Assembly: GCF_000737515.1 (NCBI RefSeq)
Contig: NZ_CP006587.1
Location: forward strand, 992,001 to 1,056,000
Length of the DNA: 64,000 nucleotides
Direction of reading: 5' to 3'
Origin: Hymenobacter sp. APR13
GTDB taxonomy: Bacteria; Bacteroidota; Bacteroidia; Cytophagales; Hymenobacteraceae
Both the position numbers and the translations under genes were made by a program. The notes beneath the pieces were generated by a model. The model was given only the letters and a program-made list of their open reading frames with translations. It searched no databases and was not told the origin of the DNA. Position 1 is the first letter of the stretch. Each line of letters starts with the position of its first letter. This document shows positions 1-8,048 of this stretch, piece by piece.

Positions 1-608
1 AGAAAGGTGAAAAGCTGGGCGAGCGGGAGCTGCCCGTGACTAACATCGACTGGGAAAGCCTGGCCGACGACGGCAAAGGCACCGTGTTCATCACCGATGC
101 CGGCAACAACAACAACACCCGCCGCGACCTGGCCATCTACCGCGTGGAGCCGCAGAGCCCCAACAGCGTGGGCAAAATCAGCTTCCGCTACCCCGACCAG
201 ACGGCCTTCCCGCCCGCCAAGGACGAGCGCAACTTCGACTGCGAAGCCTCGCTCTGGAGTGCCGGCAAGCTGTACCTGTTCACGAAAGACCGCGCCAACC
301 AGACCACCAGCAAAGTCTACAGCGTGTCGGACCAGCCCGGCTCGCACGTGGCCGAGCTGCTGACCAAGCTCAGCATTGCCGGCGAGGTAACCGGCGCCGA
401 CCTTAGCCCCGATGGCCGCCACCTGGCGCTGCTGGGCCGCGAAGAGCTGTACCTGCTGGAAGGTACCGACCTAAACAGCGCCCTGAAAGCCACGCCCAAA
501 ACCGTGTCGCTGAAAGGCGCCGGCCAGACCGAGGGCCTGCTGTTCCTCGACAACGGCACGCTACTCATCAGCACCGAGCAGGGCGCGCTCTACCGCTACA
601 AGCTGTAA
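1..608 (+). CDS. C-terminal part of a beta-propeller-like protein (5' end outside window)
   Basis: The reading frame is open from the first bases of the window, so the gene starts upstream and only about 200 C-terminal residues are visible. The visible part has short blade-like repeats typical of WD40/NHL/SdiA-type propellers: a DWESL stretch, a Gly/Asn-rich DAGNNNN loop, an SPDGRHLAL motif and a late DNGTLLIST strand. No catalytic motif is visible. It is probably secreted or periplasmic, but the signal peptide is outside the window. A hairpin ends the transcript just downstream. The function is unknown. Confidence 0.75.
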   Translation, partial: KGEKLGERELPVTNIDWESLADDGKGTVFITDAGNNNNTRRDLAIYRVEPQSPNSVGKISFRYPDQTAFPPAKDERNFDCEASLWSAGKLYLFTKDRANQTTSKVYSVSDQPGSHVAELLTKLSIAGEVTGADLSPDGRHLALLGREELYLLEGTDLNSALKATPKTVSLKGAGQTEGLLFLDNGTLLISTEQGALYRYKL

Positions 609-630
609 GCACCCGCACAATATCAGGCAC

Positions 631-668
631 AAAAAAGCCCCTCCGCCAAACTGGCGAAGAAGCTTTTT
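631..668. terminator. hairpin terminator between convergent genes
   Basis: A seven-base A-rich/T-rich outer stem (632-638 with 662-668) encloses a CGCC/GGCG inner stem (644-647 with 653-656). It ends in a T run on the plus strand and an equivalent T run on the minus strand, so it can serve both the upstream plus-strand gene and lgt. Confidence 0.6.
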
Positions 669-684
669 CGTGCGAGGCCGAAGG

Positions 685-1581
685 CTATACTTTGAGGGCC
701 TTCGGATCGGGGGTTGCGTCGGTTTCCAGGTCGCGCGGGGCGTAGCCGTAGGGGTTTTTGGGGTCTTTGCCGGCGCGCAGCAGCACCCACAGCCCAACCA
801 AAATCAGGGGTAAGCTCAGCAGCTGGCCCATGTTCAGCGGCAGCCGGTCTTCGAAGGCTTCCTGGTTTTCCTTCAGGAACTCCACCAGCACCCGGAACGA
901 GAACAGCAGCACCACAAACAAGCCAAACAGCTGCCCGCGCGGCGTGCGCTCCTTGGTGCGGTTCCACATGAAGTAGAGCAGCACCAGCAGCACGATGCAG
1001 AACAGCGCCTCGTAGATCTGGGTGGGGTGGCGCAGCTCAAACGGAATGTTGCTGTTGCCGCCGTGGATTTCGTTGTAGCGCGCAAACTTGAACGCCCACG
1101 GCACGTCCGTCACGCGGCCGATAATTTCCGAGTTCATCAGGTTGCCGAGGCGGATCATGCAGCCGCCCAGCGCCACCACAATCACAATCCGGTCGAGCAC
1201 CCAGAGGTAGTCGAACTTGTTGTTGCGGGCAAACAGGTAGGTGGCCAGCAGAATGCCCAGCGTGGCGCCATGGCTGGCCAGGCCGCCTTCCCAGATCTTG
1301 AAAATCTCCAGAAAATGCTCGCTGGTGAGGTAGTAAGCAGGATCGTAGAAAAGCACGTGCCCTAGCCGCGCCCCCAGGATGGTGCCCACCAGCATATAGA
1401 TGGTAATGACATCCACCCAGCGCGGCGACACCCGCTCCGATTTGTAGATGTGCGACAGAATGAACGTGCCGAACACGAAGCCCGACATGAACAGCAGCCC
1501 GTACCAGCGCAGCGTCAGCGGCCCAATGTGCGCCAGAATCGGGTCGGCGGTCCAGGTGATGTAGGAGAGAAAAGAAAGCAT
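685..1581 (-). CDS. lgt: prolipoprotein diacylglyceryl transferase Lgt
   Basis: Integral inner-membrane enzyme that moves diacylglycerol from phosphatidylglycerol onto the lipobox cysteine of prelipoproteins, the first step of lipoprotein maturation. The Lgt signature RLGNLMNSEIIG is at about residues 144-155, and the SHG motif with the conserved histidine is near residue 104. About seven hydrophobic segments are visible. The start at 1581 (MLSFLSY) gives 298 residues, the usual family length; a longer frame to 1656 adds a non-conserved leader. The C-terminus carries a hydrophilic tail of about 25 residues. Several lipoproteins in this window are expected substrates. Confidence 0.95.
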   Translation of the reverse strand: MLSFLSYITWTADPILAHIGPLTLRWYGLLFMSGFVFGTFILSHIYKSERVSPRWVDVITIYMLVGTILGARLGHVLFYDPAYYLTSEHFLEIFKIWEGGLASHGATLGILLATYLFARNNKFDYLWVLDRIVIVVALGGCMIRLGNLMNSEIIGRVTDVPWAFKFARYNEIHGGNSNIPFELRHPTQIYEALFCIVLLVLLYFMWNRTKERTPRGQLFGLFVVLLFSFRVLVEFLKENQEAFEDRLPLNMGQLLSLPLILVGLWVLLRAGKDPKNPYGYAPRDLETDATPDPKALKV

Positions 1582-1604
1582 GGTTACGAAATATAGAAGG
1601 GACT

Positions 1605-1612
1605 CAAAGGTA
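1605..1612 (-). promoter_or_regulatory. putative -7 element for lgt
   Basis: The minus strand reads TACCTTTG, a perfect match to the Bacteroidota TAnnTTTG element, 24 nt before the lgt ATG. No TTTG is seen at the -33 position. Confidence 0.45.
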
Positions 1613-1674
1613 CTCAGACATTCCACTTGCCGCTTTGCCGGCTCCTGCGGCGGCAACTCGTGGGCCGGCGGCAG

Positions 1675-1914
1675 TTAGCGCAGCAGGGCGCCGTCGCCGC
1701 TCAGCAGCAGCAACAAGCCCAGCATGACGGCGTAGCTGGGCCAGCGCAGCCAGGCGGGCAGCAGCTGGCGCTCCGCGGCGGCTTCGGCCACCAGCCGGGC
1801 CCGCACGCGGCTGTAAAAAAACGGCCGGGGCTGGGCAGCGGGCTGCGTGCGCCACTGGCGCAGCAGGTTTTCCCATTCGTCGTCGGCTATGGGCCGGGAG
1901 GCAGGATCAGTCAT
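1675..1914 (-). CDS. small single-pass membrane protein paired with ECF sigma factor
   Basis: A 79-residue protein with a charged N-terminal half containing a DDEWENLL stretch, one transmembrane helix near residues 57-74, and a very short tail. Its start codon overlaps the end of the ECF sigma gene by 8 nt, which implies translational coupling. Position and topology (cytoplasmic N-terminus, one TM) are those of a minimal anti-sigma factor or sigma-operon accessory protein, but it lacks a recognisable ZAS or FecR domain. The regulatory role is inference from context only. Confidence 0.7.
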   Translation of the reverse strand: MTDPASRPIADDEWENLLRQWRTQPAAQPRPFFYSRVRARLVAEAAAERQLLPAWLRWPSYAVMLGLLLLLSGDGALLR

Positions 1915-2533
1915 GGCGCAGGGAAAGATGGTGGCGAAGGGTTTTGCGGGCCCGGAACAGCAGGGATTCCACGGCCGGCACGGTGGTGTTGAGCACGGCC
2001 GCTATTTCCTCGTAGCTCAGCTCCTGCTCGTGGCGCAGCGTGAAGGCCACCTGCTGCTGGCCGGGCAGGCGGGCAATGTACGCCAATAGCAACGCCAGCT
2101 GCTGCTGGCCTTCCAGCTGGGCCTGCGGGTGCGCGTGGTCGGGCGGCTCGTGCAGTACTTGGTTGTCGAAGCCCAGTAGGCTGGTGAAGTAGGCGAAGCG
2201 CTTCCGGGCGCGGGCCCGCTGCCGGTGCTTGAGCGCCCGCGAAGTAGCCAGGCGGTACAGCCAAGTGCTCAGCGCCGCCTCGCCCCGAAACCGCCCGATG
2301 GTCTGGTACACTTCCACAAATACCTCCTGCGCCACGTCCTCGGCCTCTTCCGCCGACTGCAGCAGCGCCAGCACCGTGCGGTAGATGCGGTTCTGGTAGC
2401 GCTCCACCAGCGTCCGGAACGCCGCCTCGCTGCCCTGCTGCAGCTGCGCTACCAACTCGGCATCGGGCGAGACGGCAGCGCCGGGCGCGGGCGGCACAAC
2501 GCCGGAAGCAGCAGGCAGCGGAAGGGTATACAC
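1907..2533 (-). CDS. RNA polymerase sigma-70 factor, ECF subfamily
   Basis: Region 2 is clear (YQNRIYRTVLALLQ, then EDVAQEVFVEVY and the STWLYRLATSRALKH helix). So is region 4, with an ELSYEEIAAVLNTTVPAVES helix-turn-helix followed by RARKTLRHHL. The GTG at 2533 gives 208 residues, close to the family norm; an ATG at 2656 would add a 41-residue basic leader that does not look like protein, so the start is uncertain. It overlaps the downstream small membrane gene by 8 nt. It likely responds to an envelope signal. Confidence 0.88.
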   Translation of the reverse strand: MYTLPLPAASGVVPPAPGAAVSPDAELVAQLQQGSEAAFRTLVERYQNRIYRTVLALLQSAEEAEDVAQEVFVEVYQTIGRFRGEAALSTWLYRLATSRALKHRQRARARKRFAYFTSLLGFDNQVLHEPPDHAHPQAQLEGQQQLALLLAYIARLPGQQQVAFTLRHEQELSYEEIAAVLNTTVPAVESLLFRARKTLRHHLSLRHD

Positions 2534-2866
2534 CAGGGAGGCAGGAATTGAAAGATGAAAACGACACCTGCCCGGCACCCGGCCTTTGCCGCGCCTGCTG
2601 AGGATACAACTGCTTAGGCCCCATCGGCACGCAAAACTTGCGCACGGGCCAAACAATATTATTCAACAGCCTGTCTGACAGTTGATAATACATTGAAACC
2701 CCGCAACCTATCGGCACTTGCAGCCATAGGTCCGGAATCCTCTTGCAACCGCAACTGGCCAGAGGTGGCAGCCGCGCCGTGCTGACGACGACCGGCCCGA
2801 CGGCTGAAAGAGCCGCCGGACCGGAGCCACTACCTTACCCCAGCGCAGCCAGTCGCCGCCCGGCCC
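2534..2866. other. gap between the ECF sigma gene and nadE
   Basis: This 333-nt stretch holds the presumed leader of the sigma gene and the 3' flank of nadE. I see no RNA gene, no convincing promoter with both elements, and only a weak CGGCT/AGCCG hairpin at 2801-2815 that might terminate nadE. Confidence 0.4.
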
Positions 2867-4801
2867 CTACAGCGCGTTCAACTCCTCGGTGTAGCCACCG
2901 CTCAGGATGGGGAAGCGCAGCCAGGAGCGCGGGTCTACGTTGTAGTCGTCGAGGTGGAAGCTGGGGGCGTACCGCTCGCGCTTCCACTGGTTGCGGCTCC
3001 AGAGGCTGTAGAAGCGTTTCACGTAGGTTTTCAGCTGCTCAGGGTCGGCGGCGGGGTCTTCGTGACGCAATGTGGCCAGCACCTGCTTGGGCGCCAGCCG
3101 GTCGTAGAAGGCCAGCCGCTCGATGCGGTTGAGCAGCACGTAAGGCATCAGGTCCCGCTCGTCGGTTTGCTTGTCTTCGAGGGGGCGCAGCTCGGCGGTG
3201 GGCTGCAGGCTGTTCACGTGGCGCAACGCCGGGTAGTTCAGCTCGGTTTCGGCCCAGCGCAGCCACTTCTTCACGAAGTCCTTGTCCACGCCCGCAATCG
3301 GCGAGATGCTGCCGGCCGTGTCGCCGTCCATGGTGCAGTAGCCCACGCTGGCCTCCGAGCGGTTGGAGGTGGTGATGAGCAGGCAGTTCTGCACGTTGGC
3401 CAGCAGCCAGATGGCCGGGGCCCGCACCCGCGCCTGAATGTTCTGCAACGCCAGGTCGTCGGTTTGCCAGGTCAGGTCGCGGCCCAGCGCGTGCTCAATC
3501 TTGCCCACGTAGCCGCTCACTTCCGCGTCGATTTCCCAGTTGTGAAACACGGCCCCGATAGACTCCGCCAGCTCTTTGGCCGAATTGAACGTGTCGTCGG
3601 AGGAGTTGACGGTGCCCTGGTAGGCGCAGGTAAGCAGGCGGCGCGTGATTTCGTTGTTTGCTTTTCGCTGTTCGTTGTTGGTCGGGCTCAGCGAGGCGTC
3701 GTTGGGGCCCGGCGCATCCTGGTCGGCTACGGCCGTTACGGGGCCGGCCAGCTGGGCTATTTCCTCTGCGGTGAAGCAGCCGGCGCGGCGCATGAACTCG
3801 GCGGTGCCCAGCTCGGCGGTGCCCAGGCGCACCATCTCGGCCACCGCCACGGCGCACAGGCAGGAGTCGGCGCCGCCGCTGAGGCTCAGCACGAAGCCCC
3901 GGCTGCGGGCCTTGCGCAGGTAGTCGAACAGGGCCAGGCTCAGGGCCTGGTTTAGCTCCCGGTACTCGTCGGGCGCGGGCAGCGGCACTATCTCGGCGGC
4001 AGGCTCCAGCGGCGTGCTGAAATCCACGTCCACGTACTCCATGTCCACTTCCTTGAAGCTCATGAGCTGGTTACGCAGCAACAGGTGGCCGTGGCGGGCC
4101 ACCAGAATTTCACCGTCGTAGGTGATGCGGCCGGCCTCGTTGCCGAGCAGGTTGGCGTAGAGGTAGGTGCAGTTGAACGTGCGCGAGGCCTCCGTTACAA
4201 GGTGGTAGCGCACGTCGGTCTTGCTCATGGCGAAGTGGCTGGCCGAGGGATTCACGATTAAGTCCACGCGGCCCATCAGGCGGCAGGCGGGGCGCACGTC
4301 GTTGGGCCGCCACGCATCCTCACAGATTTCAAACCCGAACTTCACTCCCTGGTGCTCAAACGTCATATCGCCCAAGGTCCACTCCTCCCCTTCCCACTGC
4401 ACCGTGGTGGTTTCGCCGGCCGGCCAGGGCGCAAAGAAGCGCGGCTCGTAGTGCACGCCGTCGTTGGCCAGAAACTGCTTGGCCGCGAAACCCAGAATCT
4501 GGCCGTCGCGCAGCACGGCAGCCGTGTTGTAGGTGCGCTGGTTGAGCCGGATGGGCAGCCCCACCACCACGCAGATGCCCTCGGTCCAAGGCCGGATCTG
4601 CTGCAGATGGGCCAGCGCGGCTTCGGGCAGCCACTCGCTCAGAAACAGGTCTTCGCAGCCGTAGCCGGTGAGGCACAGCTCCGGCAGACACAGCAGCTCC
4701 ACGCCAGCCGCTTTGGCCTGCGCTATGGCCTCACGGATGGTGCGCAGGTTGTGGGTCCAGTCAAACGGTATCTGGTTGAGGGCGGCGCCGGCTATTCGCA
4801 T
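2867..4801 (-). CDS. nadE: glutamine-dependent NAD+ synthetase
   Basis: Makes NAD+ from deamido-NAD+, ATP and glutamine, the last step of NAD biosynthesis. The N-terminal nitrilase-fold amidase has the catalytic Glu41 (CLPELCLTGYG), Lys108 and Cys160 (FGFEICEDAW). The C-terminal synthetase has the PP-loop SGGADS at about 308-313. The start at 4801 matches the family N-terminus MRIAGAALNQ, giving 644 residues. Two oddities lie after the PP-loop: a tandem LGTAE-LGTAE duplication (about 326-335) and a low-complexity segment around 360-385 containing SPTNNEQRKANNE, which looks like inserted repeat DNA. It is preceded by a strong fold-back repeat that separates it from rnc. Confidence 0.95.
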   Translation of the reverse strand: MRIAGAALNQIPFDWTHNLRTIREAIAQAKAAGVELLCLPELCLTGYGCEDLFLSEWLPEAALAHLQQIRPWTEGICVVVGLPIRLNQRTYNTAAVLRDGQILGFAAKQFLANDGVHYEPRFFAPWPAGETTTVQWEGEEWTLGDMTFEHQGVKFGFEICEDAWRPNDVRPACRLMGRVDLIVNPSASHFAMSKTDVRYHLVTEASRTFNCTYLYANLLGNEAGRITYDGEILVARHGHLLLRNQLMSFKEVDMEYVDVDFSTPLEPAAEIVPLPAPDEYRELNQALSLALFDYLRKARSRGFVLSLSGGADSCLCAVAVAEMVRLGTAELGTAEFMRRAGCFTAEEIAQLAGPVTAVADQDAPGPNDASLSPTNNEQRKANNEITRRLLTCAYQGTVNSSDDTFNSAKELAESIGAVFHNWEIDAEVSGYVGKIEHALGRDLTWQTDDLALQNIQARVRAPAIWLLANVQNCLLITTSNRSEASVGYCTMDGDTAGSISPIAGVDKDFVKKWLRWAETELNYPALRHVNSLQPTAELRPLEDKQTDERDLMPYVLLNRIERLAFYDRLAPKQVLATLRHEDPAADPEQLKTYVKRFYSLWSRNQWKRERYAPSFHLDDYNVDPRSWLRFPILSGGYTEELNAL

Positions 4802-4879
4802 GGGAGGGGTCGGTAGGTTTCTGCAAAACAACTCTATTTCCCCGGATTGGGTTGCCCACTGCGTCTTCTGCGCAAAACA

Positions 4880-4933
4880 CTGCGCCCTCTGCGGGCTACA
4901 TCGTACCAACGACGTAGCCCGCAGAGGGCGCAG
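4880..4933. repeat. fold-back inverted repeat between nadE and rnc
   Basis: Perfect 20-nt arms (4880-4899 and 4914-4933) are separated by 14 nt, and inside the loop TCGT pairs with ACGA. A third partial copy of the CGCAGAGGGCGCAG unit follows at about 4941-4954. It may act as a terminator or mRNA-processing hairpin in the minus-strand cluster. Confidence 0.85.
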
Positions 4934-4959
4934 AAGTTTACGCAGAGGGCGCAGTGTTC

Positions 4960-5697
4960 TTACACGCCCAACGCCGCCAGCGCCCGTTCGGCGGCTAGCT
5001 GCTCGGCCTGTTTCTTACTCAGCCCCATGCCGGTAGCCACCACTTCGTCGTCAAGCACCACGGAGGCCGTGAATTCCATGACGCCGCCGGGGCGGGCCTC
5101 GCCGTTGAGGTCGTAGCGGATGGCTTTTCCGTTGCGCTGGGCCCATTCAATCAGCTTGCTCTTGAAGTTGGCCGTGGTTTCGGTGAGGGATTTCACATCC
5201 ACGTAGGGCTTCACGAGGCGGCTGAGCACGAATTTGCGGGCCGCCTTGTAGCCCTGGTCGAGGTACACGGCGCCCACCAGCGCCTCCAGGGCGTTGCCGT
5301 TCACGGAACGCGAACGGGCGGCGCGGCCCTGACCGGGGTCCAGCTGCACCAGCTTGTCGAGGCCCAGCTTGAGGGCCAGGCCGTTGAGGCTTTCCCGGTT
5401 CACGATGCGGCTGCGCATCTCGGTCAGGAAGCCTTCCTGCTCATACGGAAACTTGCGGAACAGGTACTCGGCCACCACCGTGCCCAGCACGGCGTCGCCG
5501 AGAAACTCCAGCCGCTCGTTGCTTTGGTGGCGCCCGGTGGTAGGCTGCTGCTTCACCACCGACGAATGGGTAAAGGCCAAATGGTAAAGCCGCACGTTTT
5601 GAGGCGTGCGGCCGGTTACCGTGGCAATGGCCTGGCGGAAGGCCTTATCGTGGCCCAGCATCCGCCGAAAAAACCCGAACAAGGGTAAGCCACTCAT
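4960..5697 (-). CDS. rnc: ribonuclease III
   Basis: Double-strand-specific endoribonuclease for rRNA and mRNA processing. The signature NERLEFLGDAVL lies at residues 60-71, followed by the second acidic cluster in the helical RNase domain. A C-terminal double-stranded RNA-binding domain occupies roughly residues 178-244 and ends in an SKKQAEQLAAERAL helix. At 245 residues it has normal length. It starts 5 nt after the fabF stop, in the acpP-fabF-rnc order common in Bacteroidota and other bacteria. The long fold-back RNAs in this window are plausible substrates, but that is inference. Confidence 0.96.
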   Translation of the reverse strand: MSGLPLFGFFRRMLGHDKAFRQAIATVTGRTPQNVRLYHLAFTHSSVVKQQPTTGRHQSNERLEFLGDAVLGTVVAEYLFRKFPYEQEGFLTEMRSRIVNRESLNGLALKLGLDKLVQLDPGQGRAARSRSVNGNALEALVGAVYLDQGYKAARKFVLSRLVKPYVDVKSLTETTANFKSKLIEWAQRNGKAIRYDLNGEARPGGVMEFTASVVLDDEVVATGMGLSKKQAEQLAAERALAALGV

Positions 5698-5702
5698 GGC
5701 TG

Positions 5703-6953
5703 CTACTCCTCGAATTTGCGGAACACCACCGACGTGTTGTGCCCGCCAAAGCCGAAGGTGTTACTCATGGCCACCTTCACCTCGCGCGGCTGGGCCTCGT
5801 TGAACGTGAAGTTCAGCTTGGGGTCCAGTTCGGGGTCGTCGGTGAAGTGGTTGATGGTGGGAGGCACGATGCCGTGCTGAATGGCCAGGATGCTGGCCAC
5901 GGCCTCAATACCGCCCGCGCCGCCCAGCAGGTGGCCGGTCATGCTCTTGGTGGAGCTGATGTTGAGCTTGTAGGCGTGCTCGCCAAACACCTTCTGGATG
6001 GCCTTCACCTCGGCACCGTCGCCGAGGGGCGTGCTGGTGCCGTGGGTGTTGATGTAGTCCACCTCTTCGGGCTGAATGCCAGCGTCGCGCAGGGCGTTCT
6101 GCATTACCAGCACCACACCTTCGCCCGTAGGATCGGGCGCCGTGATGTGGTAGGCATCCGACGACAGACCGCCACCGATGATTTCGGCGTAGATCTTGGC
6201 GCCGCGGGCCTGGGCGTGCTCGTAAGCTTCCAGAATCAGAGCCCCGGCACCTTCACCGAGCACAAAACCGTCCCGGTCTTTGTCGTAGGGACGCGAGCCG
6301 GTTTCGGCATCGTCGTTCCGCTCGCTCATGGCCTTGAGAGCATTGAAGCCCCCTACGCCCGCTTCCGTAATGGCTGCTTCCGAGCCGCCCGTCACCACCA
6401 CGTCGGCCATGCCGAGGCGGATGTAGTTGTAGGCCGCCACAATAGCATCCGACGACGAGGCGCAAGCCGACGTCGTCACGAAGTTGGGGCCGCGGAAGCC
6501 GTTTTTGATGGAAATGTTGCCCGACGAGCTGTCGGCAATCATTTTAGGGATGAAGAAAGGGTTGTAGCGCGGCGTTCCGTCGCCCTTGGCGAAGTTGAAA
6601 CACTCGTCCTGGAAGGTTTTCAGCCCCCCAATGCCCGAGCCCCAGATTACGCCTACCCGATCCTTGTTTACGCCTTCGAGCAAGCCGGCATCTTTAATGG
6701 CTTCGTCGCTGGCGATGACGGCAAATTGCGTGAACAGGTCCATTTTCCGACCTTCCTTGGTGGGGAAGTAGTCATCCGGGCTGTAGTTCTTCACTTCGCA
6801 GGCGAAGCGGGTCTTGAACTTGCTGGCGTCGAAGCGGGTGATGGGCGCGGCACCGCTGATGCCTTGGCGCAGCCCTTCCCAGTAAGCGGGAACGGTGCTA
6901 CCCAGCGGCGTGATGGCGCCCAGGCCAGTAACGACAACTCTCCGAAAAGCCAT
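5703..6953 (-). CDS. fabF: beta-ketoacyl-ACP synthase II
   Basis: Condensing enzyme of type II fatty acid synthesis, elongating acyl-ACP with malonyl-ACP. The active-site Cys164 is in TSACASSSDA; the two catalytic histidines are in NTHGTSTPLGD and SMTGHLLGGAGG. The ATG at 6953 gives 416 residues (MAFRRVVVTGLGAITPLG), the normal FabF start; the 12-residue extension upstream is unlikely. It lies between acpP and rnc on the same strand. Confidence 0.97.
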   Translation of the reverse strand: MAFRRVVVTGLGAITPLGSTVPAYWEGLRQGISGAAPITRFDASKFKTRFACEVKNYSPDDYFPTKEGRKMDLFTQFAVIASDEAIKDAGLLEGVNKDRVGVIWGSGIGGLKTFQDECFNFAKGDGTPRYNPFFIPKMIADSSSGNISIKNGFRGPNFVTTSACASSSDAIVAAYNYIRLGMADVVVTGGSEAAITEAGVGGFNALKAMSERNDDAETGSRPYDKDRDGFVLGEGAGALILEAYEHAQARGAKIYAEIIGGGLSSDAYHITAPDPTGEGVVLVMQNALRDAGIQPEEVDYINTHGTSTPLGDGAEVKAIQKVFGEHAYKLNISSTKSMTGHLLGGAGGIEAVASILAIQHGIVPPTINHFTDDPELDPKLNFTFNEAQPREVKVAMSNTFGFGGHNTSVVFRKFEE

Positions 6954-7040
6954 AGGCGGGGCAGAGATTACGAAAAAGGGGAAAAGCAAAACGGCCGGCG
7001 GCAGGCCGGCCGGAATGCAAAAAGTAGAATCAAGTAGGTA

Positions 7041-7111
7041 GTATCAGGTATTAAGTATTGAGCTAAGCCCAGCATGTAGAAACCTCTCAATACTTAATAC
7101 TCGCTACTCAC
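7041..7111. repeat. fold-back inverted repeat between acpP and fabF
   Basis: A 15-nt perfect core pairs (TATTAAGTATTGAG side ending at 7062, with 7086 onward) and extends imperfectly outward to about 7031 and 7120. It is related in sequence to the repeat at 9575-9670 (GTAGTGAGTA / TTAGTATGG words). Confidence 0.75.
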
Positions 7112-7114
7112 TGC

Positions 7115-7351
7115 TTACTTGGCGTGCTCTTCGAGGTAGCTGATAGCCTGGCCCACGGTGCCGATGTTTTCGGCCTGGTCGTCTGGGATAGACACGTTGA
7201 ATTCTTTTTCAAACTCCATGATCAGCTCCACCGTGTCGAGCGAGTCGGCACCCAGGTCGTTGGTGAAAGAGGCCTCCGGAGTTACTTCCGACGCTTCTAC
7301 GCCCAGTTTGTCGATGATGATGGCTTTTACTTTTTCTGCAATTTCAGACAT
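7115..7351 (-). CDS. acpP: acyl carrier protein
   Basis: Carries growing acyl chains on 4'-phosphopantetheine during fatty acid synthesis. It has 78 residues and is strongly acidic, with the attachment serine Ser37 in [10 protein letters not shown]. It is first gene of the acpP-fabF-rnc cluster and has its own upstream promoter-like elements. Confidence 0.98.
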   Translation of the reverse strand: MSEIAEKVKAIIIDKLGVEASEVTPEASFTNDLGADSLDTVELIMEFEKEFNVSIPDDQAENIGTVGQAISYLEEHAK

Positions 7352-7380
7352 TTCCGTGGGGGTTTAGAGAAAACTCGCCA

Positions 7381-7412
7381 CAAATAACATCATCTTCCCT
7401 AACATTTTCAAA
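7381..7412 (-). promoter_or_regulatory. putative acpP promoter
   Basis: On the minus strand TTTG (7409-7412) is followed, about 20 nt on, by GTTATTTG (7381-7388), an imperfect TAnnTTTG element, about 30 nt before the acpP ATG. Confidence 0.4.
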
Positions 7413-7479
7413 CCTGCCCCCCGATTCTTCCCGGCACAAGATTCTGGCCAGGGTGGTTCGTTTCGGATAAGGGGATGTG

Positions 7480-7487
7480 TACTTTTG
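7480..7487 (+). promoter_or_regulatory. -7 element for IPExxxVDY-pyk genes
   Basis: TACTTTTG fits TAnnTTTG exactly and lies 25 nt before the ATG at 7513. The -33 position (TTCG at 7457) is weak. Confidence 0.5.
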
Positions 7488-7512
7488 CGCATCACCGCTT
7501 CGGCACCTGTCT

Positions 7513-7941
7513 ATGAAAACCCTCACGCTGGACGTAGAATATGAGTGTGACTTCGACCTGTTCGGGGTAGTCTCGTCGAGCCGGGAGCACACGCTGGCGT
7601 GGCAGCTCAACCAGGCGCTGCGCCTGCGCCTGGTGAAGCAGCAGGACCTGATCTACGACCTGCTCCACCAGGGCCGGCTGGTCATCAGCAACTACCTGCA
7701 CGCCACCGAGCACCTCACGCTGCGCCTGCTGCGCAACCGCTCCATCGACCCCTCGGTGCTGAAAAAGCCGTTTTTGGCTCCCGATGTTAAGGAGTATGAC
7801 TACCTGATTCAGGTGAACAACGGCAGCGGCCAGCTGGCAGCCGAGACTTTACTGGCCGAACTGACCACCCTGCCCGTGGTGCAGTACGCCTGCCAATTCG
7901 ACCCGAATACCTTGAAGTTTAAAGAAAATCTGCTCTTTTGA
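7513..7941 (+). CDS. IPExxxVDY family protein
   Basis: A 142-residue cytosolic protein of a family restricted to Bacteroidota and normally encoded immediately upstream of pyruvate kinase, as here. The family motif is seen as APDVKEYDY near residues 83-91, a variant of IPExxxVDY. The start at 7513 (MKTLTLDVEYE) follows the -7 element. The biochemical function is unknown; conserved linkage suggests a regulatory or structural link to pyk. Confidence 0.85.
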   Translation: MKTLTLDVEYECDFDLFGVVSSSREHTLAWQLNQALRLRLVKQQDLIYDLLHQGRLVISNYLHATEHLTLRLLRNRSIDPSVLKKPFLAPDVKEYDYLIQVNNGSGQLAAETLLAELTTLPVVQYACQFDPNTLKFKENLLF

Positions 7942-7950
7942 GCCTGCAAC

Positions 7951-8039
7951 GCCAAGCTCCAGCTTGGCGGGCCATCTGAGCGTCTTGTTTCACCTAGCCA
8001 CTGTCGTCGTGTGCCGACTCACCAAGCTGGAGCTTGGTG
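7951..8039. repeat. paired short palindromes (CCAAGCTnnAGCTTGG)
   Basis: Two near-identical palindromes at 7951-7968 and 8020-8039 lie in opposite orientation (CC versus GG centre) and fill the gap between the IPExxxVDY gene and pyk. The right copy touches the pyk start region. This is a member of the window-wide intergenic fold-back pattern. Confidence 0.7.
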
Positions 8040-8048
8040 TCCCTTTCT

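Noticed and set aside
2534..2656. Longer ECF sigma factor start at 2656
   Set aside because: The added leader is basic, Cys/Arg/Ser-rich and unlike sigma region 1; GTG at 2533 gives normal size.
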